From assembly GCF_910596095.1 (NCBI RefSeq), contig NC_056535.1:5861001-5925000 (forward strand): a DNA stretch of 64,000 nucleotides, in the 5' to 3' direction. The stretch comes from Thunnus maccoyii (Eukaryota; Chordata; Actinopteri; Scombriformes; Scombridae). Position numbers and translations under genes: made by a program. The stretch's first letter is position 1. The number at the start of each line of letters is the position of its first letter. Below the pieces are notes generated by a model, which was not told the origin of the DNA, did not search any database, and worked only from the letters and a program-made list of their open reading frames with translations. This document shows positions 55,663 through 64,000 of this stretch, piece after piece.

Positions 55663-56106
55663 TTGAAGGGCTGCTCCAGTGATTCACTGTTGCACTACCA
55701 TAAAAATGGGATGACTTGCAAGAAACACATGAAAAAAAAAGAGGTGCAGCAGAGTCTGAAATATCCTGACTTTTAGTCACTAGTTTAAGTCAAGCTTCAA
55801 AAATGTACTAAATCCCCACAATGCAACTTTGTAACATTTTTCAGACCTTCCCTGCTTGTCAAATGAGCTCATCTTTCAAACTACCTGCCACCAGTTTATA
55901 ATACAAGTTTCTCTCAAATATTTATATAATAATGTAAGTCTTGGGCAAAACTCAAGATGACATCATCAAGGGTTTTTTCTGAAACTTTAGAAAGCTTCAT
56001 ACAGAGCCACACAGGATATTACACAGCTGTTTTCACAGGCTGAGTAGTACTCTGTATGATGAGTAAACTGACATTTATGTGTAAAATCATTGGAGTGCCC
56101 CTTTAA
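55663..56106. mobile_element. 444-bp inverted-repeat element, TTAA family copy 2
   Basis: The left end TTGAAGGGCTGCTCCAGTGA is mirrored at the right end, where the complement reads TTAAAGGGGCACTCCAATGA. The terminus also matches the left end at 45568. No coding capacity. Fits a non-autonomous TTAA-target DNA transposon. Confidence 0.7.
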
Positions 56107-58538
56107 GGATCATAACATTAAACTTCAGCTTAACCCACACACAGCCCTTGGAAGAAGTGTAATACCAAAATGTCCTTACTTTCCAAAAATGTTCTCACTC
56201 TCAAGGTCTAAAACTCTTAACGGGTCATCATAAAGATACAAGTATGTGAGTATGGTCAGAAGAAAAACATGGATACTTTACACCTGACCTTGGTTGGTTC
56301 AATGCCAAGGTCTGTATTGAAATAAATATTTACAACAATCCATATGCAACTCAAGCTTTGTTTACAAACAATGTAAGTAATACTTGATACCTGATAAGTG
56401 ATGAGCAACACTGTGTCATTGATTGCTAGCTGATACAGCTGTGATTGCAGTACTACAGGCGTAGTGGCAGAGTGCACTGCAGCTTTGTGCTTGTTTACCC
56501 AATATGCACAGCGACCTAATCTTGCTCTGTTTTACATGCTCTTTGATCAGCTTTGTTTGGAATAACCAAAAGAGGATAACACAACATTACCACAGCTGAA
56601 TCCAGCAACAGTAATCACAGTGGTTGTGTGCTTTTGTTTTATGTGAACTGAATTAAGCCTCATCACGATGCTGCATCCACTGCAGTCTTGTCAAAATCTT
56701 GTTACGGAGCAGACTTGAACATCATATTGTTTCACTGTGTGATCTTAATAGTGTGTCAGGGTTTGCAGGCAACACGGTCAAATCCCCTCTTCCTCCTTCT
56801 ATCGAGGGTCTCTTCTCAAACTAGTCGCAATCCTGTTGGTGTCTCTCTGATCAGGGCTTTATTTTTAGCCTTGGTTTTTACTCACATAGCGTTGGGCAAT
56901 TTATTGCCTTCTTCAGATTGCATCATTCTTTCTGCACTCTGGATGTGCGAAGAGAGAAGGAGAAGCTATTTCATGTCATGAGACAGTATTATTTCACCAT
57001 TCTATTTCCCACCTTCAGTCATATAGCTCTTCACAGCTGATGGGAAACATCACTTTGTTCTTCTGAAGGGGAGGCAGGGAGCTTTACCCCAAGCAGCAGC
57101 AGCAGTAGCTCAGCTTGCCTCAGCCTGATGATTGCAGTGAGTCAGCAGGTTGTCCATTTTCTTTCCCCCCCCGCCCCCGCCCTTCCTTTGCATACCTACA
57201 CACTCATCTCCCTCGCTCCCTGTCGATGCCGCCTTCTATGAACAAATCCCCTGCCTCTCAAGGATGAGACTCATCATGTTGTTGTCTGACTTTGATCTGG
57301 TGCAACGATACTCATAATGCCTCTCATTTTTGCCTCTCAGCTGTAAGGCAGAATTTATGTTTCAGGCAAAGTTGGATCATGTGGGGAAAGGGAATAGTTG
57401 CTACTTCTTTTGGGCTGTTTATTCTGCCTTCGTTGTGGTCTGCTGTGGAAATACTTGTTTTCTCCAGCTATTTTGGCCTTTTCCAGCAAACCAAGCCAGC
57501 AGCCATTGTTTTCTTTTGGCCACTTTACACTTGGCAATCATTAATTAGAGCCTTCGCAGTCATCAGTTGTGGAGGAAAGCTAATTCCATTGTTGATCTGT
57601 GTGCATTTCCCTGATGATTACAGTGTTTGATTGCCTGAGTCGCACACAATGTAGAAAGCTGGTGAATTGAGGATAAATTGTCCGTACTACGGTCTGACCT
57701 TAGCTCAAACTACAGTATGTATAAATACATAAAACAAGACCCAAAAAGAGGATTAGGAGAGATTAAAATTGCAAAAAAAGAAAAATACGCAACAATACCA
57801 TGTTTACATCTGCAGAGGAAAATCCAGAGTTCATTGGCACAAGATGATTTTTACATGATTGCGTTGCATGTCGCAGGCGTAGTGAAGTTGCTCAAGCTAA
57901 ATGTGGCTTCTGTGGATGACGGTCCCGTGGTAGCTGTACTGTGATTAAAAACGGTTGCTGCTGCTTTGTGGTTAACGAGATATGCAGCTCTACTGAGGAG
58001 TTTGGGTACACTCTGACCTCTGCATTATATTTCCCTGGTAATTAGACTGAAAGATGATTGTGCACCAAATGCCCAGTGAAGCAGGTGGGTGTAGTCTGCA
58101 GGCAGACTGTGGCTGGCTGGCTGCTTGCTGGATATTTCTCAGTGATGAGAATGAGTGATGCGTTTGTTGAGGGCTGTGTTTGTTGCAATGGTCTGAAGAG
58201 GACTGCATACACAGACTACTCCCAGTCCCTTTGGGCCTGTCGTGTGGCTTCTAAACTGGTCAGACAGGTTGGAAGGCAGATCCAGGAACAGCCACAGTCA
58301 TTACAGGCACTCCACGTGTACACGTGCACACACGTACACTCATTATGTACACTCACACTGTGTGTGTTTACACTTCTCAGTTATAATCTGTGGACACACG
58401 TGACACACGTTTTGTGTGGTTTATGTGTGGTTTATGTGTTTTTCAATTTCCTTGTTGCTGTTTTTGGAGCCTAGTGGAGAATCATCTTTATTGTACACAC
58501 ACACGCACACACACACACACACACACACAACAAGCACA

Positions 58539-58573
<35 letters not shown>

Positions 58574-61385
58574 TGGACTATATGGCAAAATGTAATGTAA
58601 TTATACGATGGTGTTCAGAAGCCATATTAGTCATGTTGACTCTTTTCACACTTAGATAGTGAAGACTGGGAATGATCACACTGGATTTTATGCATGTCCA
58701 TTTAAAGTAGTACACTTTAACATAGCTGCAAACCATTTTAAAATAGATACACCCTTCCCATCTTCCAGACAGTTCCACTTATATCAGTACACAATAAAAC
58801 AATCAACTTGTAGAGTCTTGAAACTTTGTTGAGACAGATGGTCCATTGTGATAAATATTATATTGAATTTTTATAGTTGTTAGTTAATGTATGGTTGCAT
58901 TATGCAGTTATAATAACAGATTTCACAAGTGCAACACATGCTGGTCGCATCGTGAAACGTTACATCGTTTATGTAACATTGATGCTTGTAGCAGAGGACG
59001 CGTTATATGAACAAGTAGACAGAAGAAGGTAGAGTAGCCAGGATGTGCCAATCCATGGACCCAGTGTGAGAAAACTGCTGCTTTTCTGAAGAGTTCAAGT
59101 GCAAGAGTGCAAAAAACTATCAAATTCCTCCATGGTTGCCTGTCTTCAGTTTTATATTCTGACAACATTGCTTGCTAGTTCAATTTTATCCTATTCTATT
59201 TGTGATATTGCTCTTAGATGGCTTGCAAGCCACACTTTCAGCTGGATTTTCATGCAACCATTATAGAACTTGGACTGAAAAATGAATCTTAAATACAAAA
59301 GCAATACTTTAAAACACCAGAAGTAGTGCAAAGCATACATGACTTATAGTATCGTATGGGTGACGTGATCCTTGTAGTTTCTATTTTTAGCTCAGAATAT
59401 GTTAATTGTAATCTTCTAGGGCTGCACTGATATCCATCATAGCTGAATCAGCCGCACGCTCTGTTGTTCCTCTTTACTGCCTTGTTCTCTAGTGTGCCAA
59501 TAAGTGTCCTCTCACCTCATTAATAAAGCTGTTGATTTATAATCATAGCAAGCCGTCTCATCTCCAGCAAGCTTCTCTGTCAAATTATACACTGATTTTC
59601 TTGCTGCAAGGTTAGGTGGATTTGTTGAGAGTGTGTCAATACCAAAACAGCAGCAGTTTCTACAAAGCAGAGGAAATGCTGTTGTATTTTGGGGTGGTCC
59701 TCTCCCGCCTGAAACTGCTGTGTGCTTGCCTTTTGATCACTCATGCGTTTCGTGTTGTTATCCCACCCCACACAACATTCTCACTTCTCTTCCCCACCTG
59801 CACTCGAGAGTTGTAATGCCACTCCTCACTAACGGAAACCACACATTGTTTTGGTATCAGCTACTCCCTCTGTGATAGTTGCCCATTTTTTTCAACTGCA
59901 GGCTTTTCTCTAATTGTTCCATGTTTTTTTTTCTGCTGGCCAACATAAAATGTTTCACTCAGCACGTACTGATCATTCATGGATTATCTGTCATGCATCG
60001 ATTTTTTTTCTTGTTTTGTTTTTATGTTGGCAGCGATAATGAGAGGCTCCTTTATAATTCATGCCATGATTGATGTCCCTCTGGTAGCAGTTTTCATGCT
60101 ACAGTCTCACTAGTCACTTACGCCAGCAGCTCAAAGTGCTGCCAAACAGTCCAGTCCACAGATTAAGATGCTTGGTGTTGGCTTTCAGCTGCCATTTAGC
60201 AAACCACACTTGTTGTTGTCTGTAGTAGTGGTTGGCAAATGACTGGAGTTGCACAAAAACAGTTTAAAAGACAACTCTAAAATATTCTTGAGTGGTACTG
60301 ATGTGCCTTTTCAGCCTTAGTCTCTCTGTGCCTGTCCCTGTCTGTACTTAAACAAATAGCATTGAGCTCCTTGTTCAGCATCTTTGCAAATCCTGTGACA
60401 CTGACACCAGTAACACAGAAAGCTCCTGTAGCTTCCTTTCAGCCCCAGCACTGATCCTAATAAGGAGATGAATGGCTCTATACAAACAGTAGAGTGGAGC
60501 TGGGGACTGGATGTATGCCCACTGCCTCTCTCTTTCTCCATGTGCTGAGGGTGAAATGTGGGTTTCAGTCTTCTCTGATCTGTGTCTGGTCCTCTTGACC
60601 TGGTCAGCAGGATCCAGGACAGACAGAACAACCTCACAGCTCCTGGACTGGGCACAATTCATATACTGCTTAAAAAAGCCTGGAAGACACACAATGAACT
60701 TTGTATGTTTAAGAATTGAGTGTCAGTGCTAAAAAAGTCCACACAGGTGACCTTGTGGGAATGTCATCTCTGCAGGTGAATAACTCAGGTATGAGTGAGG
60801 AGCTAGAGGGGGCAGCTTTGGTCAATAATCGTCAATAACTATAATATTACCCCCATTTTTACCCCCAAATTGATTGACAGGACTACCAGGACTAACACTG
60901 GACAACAACAGTTCCTGATGCTGTAACAAGCCTGTTAAGTTCAGTGAAGTGTGTTAAAAACAGGAGCAACACAGGTCTATGTTTTCATTAGTGTTTCATT
61001 TTCATTAGCAGTTCACAAACACACAGAATGCTGATTTTCACTGTCTAACTTAAGCTCTTTAACTATGTATGTGAATATACTTCAAATACTATGGTCAAAT
61101 AATGTAAAAATACTGGTTAAAACAGCCCAAGGTGTAGCTAGATTAGCTAGCTTCCTTGCTAACTGTACGTCAGTAAAGCTAGCAAAAACAGATCTGAATA
61201 AATGAATATATCAGAGCACAACAATGCTCTTTAAGACATGTATACAACATACACAAGCTCATATCCATGAAATTCCAACCCGTGATATTTTTAGCTTCTG
61301 TCAATTTTGTGGTTTTATATGATGAGAGAGGTTAATTTCACCAAATCATTGAATCATTCAATCACCAAAATTTGATTGTATAAAT
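56107..61385. other. Possible intron or intergenic DNA, no exon recognised
   Basis: Several frames stay open for 70-140 codons but are low-complexity or unlike any family I know. A C-rich tract lies at 57163-57183 within a slightly GC-rich stretch (57060-57260). A (CA)n array is listed separately. Confidence 0.35.
58495..58570. repeat. (CA)n microsatellite
   Basis: Two long CA runs separated by ACAAGCACAAG. Confidence 0.95.
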
Positions 61386-62220
61386 CAGTCCCTCCAGGAA
61401 ATTGTGATTTTGTGAGTGCAATAATTAATGCAAATTCAAGAAATCTCCACAATATTTGTGAGCGCTGCAATTTTGATACTTTTCTGTATGAAATGGCCAA
61501 ATCAACAGACCCTTTGTAATTTGGACCAATTGTCGCATTTTGTATTGTGGTAACTTACGTCATTACAGAGCCTAAATCATTTAGTAAGGATTCAGGCGCA
61601 TTCAGGTGGAAGATGGACAAATCTCCCCTGCCAACAAAAATGGTGCCATAGGCTGAGCAAAACAATTCCCAAATGTTCCCAAATGAGGTTTGCATTACGT
61701 TACTCAGAAGAATAAAAGTTGATGCGTTGCTCAGACAGCAAAGATAGACACAATCTACCTCAAACATAAAAATGGGCACTTTGGAAATCAAACTATATGT
61801 TTATGTTAATGGATTTATTTGAATGGCATTAATGACAGATTTTTTTGGTGCTAATGTTGAGGTGAAGTTTATTGAATAAAGGCTTATAAATGGAACTCAA
61901 GTACAGTATTTTCTTTTTTTATATAACTTTGAGTCCATGGTTCTCATGTTCAGAAAATAAAATAAAAGATTAGCACTGAAAACTGAAATATGGTTGTTTC
62001 TGTGAAGAATGTCATTACATATGACTTTTCATTGGTAATAGTTTTAAAAAAATTGCATTATATTCCCTTGCTTGCAAGTTTTCCCAATTCTCGCAATTTT
62101 ACCGCAAAAAGAACACATAAAACATCACAAATTGCATTGCAGCTTTTGAGAAAAGCCGCTACAAAATCAAGCAATTTTGGCTGCAATAATCACATAAAAA
62201 AGCTAAATCCTGGAGGGATT
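61386..62220. mobile_element. 835-bp hAT-like non-autonomous element
   Basis: The left end CAGTCCCTCCAGGAAATTGT and the complement of the right end (TTAATCCCTCCAGGATTTAG) share TCCCTCCAGGA. The interior repeats GCAATTTTG/TTTGTGA motifs on both sides. There is no transposase frame. The terminus resembles hAT-type elements in fish; no clear 8-bp duplication could be fixed. Confidence 0.6.
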
Positions 62221-64000
62221 AATTAATGTAGTGTATGTATATATCTCTGAGTGCAGGATGAGTCATCAAAAGTATTTTTAACGTGACATGTAACATGATA
62301 CACTAAGAGATTAACGCTTGGACAGATCATAAAAACTTTTTTCTTTATTTCACTGTGTCTTTAAAGCCCCAAATTGTGTACAGTGCACCAACTGCTGAGA
62401 AACATGCTTGCCAAAAAAATACAGAGTTTGTGTTAAATGTGGATCACAGAGCTTTAAAAATACGATTAGGGTAAATGATGGTCACACTCATAGGACTACA
62501 AGAATCTGTAAGAAAAGAGACTTACTTTCTCTAAACTCTGCTTTAACAGTGGGAAATAAGCAGTAGTCTCTTACACCCACAGTGTCGGTTTGATGCCAGT
62601 ACCGCTGTTCTCAAGTACGTTTCAGAACTACTATGATTTTAAAAATAGAAAAAAAGCTCCATTAAAGCTTGTCCAAAAGTCTAGAAGCATTTATGTAATG
62701 ATTCACATTTGTTGATTTTTATGGAAATTACACCCCCTTTCAGCTCTTTGTTGCATTAATTTAAGAAAGAAACAAAATAAAATCGAAGTACTGGCTGCTA
62801 ATACTTAATTTGTTTATGTTTTAATGTTTTCATAACCCTCTGTACTGAGTAGTGAATTAATAAAGTACTGCAGGGAAAGAGCATCATATTTTAATATATG
62901 ATATTGATATGTCTTGTGAAAAGGTTTGCAGATGATTTAGAAGACCTTGTGCTTGCTTGCACATGTACAACAAAATGAGTTTGGACCATTGTTGGAAGTA
63001 ATTTGAGGGAAGTGAAATCCATGAACAGTGAAAGCCTCAGAATCCTTTTTGTCTCTGCTCTTATTTCTTTCTCTGAACAGAGAGTGGGAAGCTCTCACCA
63101 TAAACATTTCCCTTGTAAAGTGGTTTGCATTGGCACATGTTATGTAACAGATAGGAAAATGTGGGAGTGAAATGGTGCACCGTCACAACATTGCTGGGAT
63201 TATGTATTTTTTTGCTGTTCCTTGGAAGCAGTTAGTTGTACCTTTTACCAGCATATCTGCACACTTGATCCTTTAATTGTACTCAAAGAAAATAAATAAT
63301 TTGTGAGTTTCACCCAAAAAAAGAATAACTCTATTCCACAGGGCATGGTTTACACAGAATGTAACTGCTAGGAGCTGTTGGGATACAATGAACTTAAACC
63401 AAGTGTTAAATTTAATTTGACAACTCCCTATTAACTGCTTCTTTCACATTTAACAAAAGCAGTCCAGGCTAATATTTGTTTATAGTGTTGGACTGTGTTG
63501 AAGGATTGATAAGTCACTGCTTGTGGTCCCTTACTGTTCAGCCTGAGAGCAAATATGATTCCGCCTCTACAACTGAGTCATTGCTACTCACCATTACTCA
63601 AGAATGTTACTTTGTGAATAAATGGTGTGTTGACACCGCCCTTATTTTAGCCGTTGGCTGTCTGTGAGTTTCACTGATTATTTTCCAGGCCTGACTGGTC
63701 TGTAGCTGCAGCTGGCCATGATTCTCAGGTAGAGTTGTCTCAGTTGCCCCAAAGTCAAAAAATTGAAAAGTGAAGGGCAACCTGGGTGTTTTACTGGACC
63801 ACAGGAGGCTATAGATTATAGTTTGAAAATGGCAACGGCGCTTATTCACTTTCTTGTAGACAGCTAAATTAGATGATCAATACCACTTTCATTCAAGTAG
63901 GATAAATATGAAGCTACAGCCAGCCGACAATTAGCTTAGCTTAGGGGGATTTAGCTAACCAGGCCGTTTTTTCACTTCAGTTTTTTATTAAAGAAGCAAC
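62221..64000. other. AT-rich tail of the window, nothing recognised
   Basis: No exon, RNA gene or repeat end could be supported. Confidence 0.35.

Noticed and set aside
58058..58474. 138-codon + strand frame
   Set aside because: Cys/Val/His-rich composition from TG/CA-rich DNA beside a CA microsatellite; matches no family and has no splice context.
60317..60655. 112-codon minus-strand frame
   Set aside because: No recognisable motif, and an overlapping frame of similar length is open too, as expected by chance.

Overview
The window looks like nuclear DNA of a ray-finned (teleost) fish. Genes are split by canonical GT-AG introns, protein products match vertebrate families, the background is AT-rich, and dispersed repeats of kinds common in teleosts fill the gaps: short inverted-repeat DNA elements, L2-, L1- and Rex-type LINE fragments and a Penelope-like element. 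The species cannot be named from sequence alone.

Layout. 1-1403: upstream flank and CpG-containing promoter of rpn2. 1404-8990: rpn2 (+), 17 coding exons, 631 aa, plus a candidate alternative last exon at 8385-8436. 11170-13003: ghrh (-), five coding exons encoding the GHRH precursor. 15173-18822: cdk5rap1 (+), 13 coding exons, 604 aa. 19699-26165: bpi/lbp-type gene (-), 15 coding exons, 473 aa, plus a candidate untranslated first exon. I joined these four genes by hand from splice sites; every junction keeps frame. 26.2-52.4 kb: no complete gene, only degenerate retroelements, inverted-repeat elements and unassigned DNA. 52.48-53.06 kb: the only CpG-rich patch in the right half, with a good splice donor at 52759; it may be the first exon and promoter of a + strand gene whose body lies beyond the window. 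53.1-64 kb: AT-rich, intron- or intergenic-like, with microsatellites and one 835-bp inverted-repeat element.

The four genes do unrelated jobs: N-glycosylation at the ER, growth-hormone release, mitochondrial tRNA methylthiolation and innate LPS recognition. They are not an operon. Their value as a group is synteny: RPN2-GHRH are adjacent and CDK5RAP1 and BPI lie in the same region of human chromosome 20q11, so this order probably preserves an old vertebrate linkage block.

I did not find a new biological system. The items most worth a second look are the rpn2 alternative last exon, a GC-AG intron within the radical-SAM part of cdk5rap1, a candidate 32-nt exon at 43.8 kb, the orphan CpG-rich promoter at 52.5 kb, a degenerate Penelope-like element keeping both RT motifs and a GIY-YIG domain, and a 404-bp inverted-repeat element nested in an older repeat with a 6-bp target duplication.
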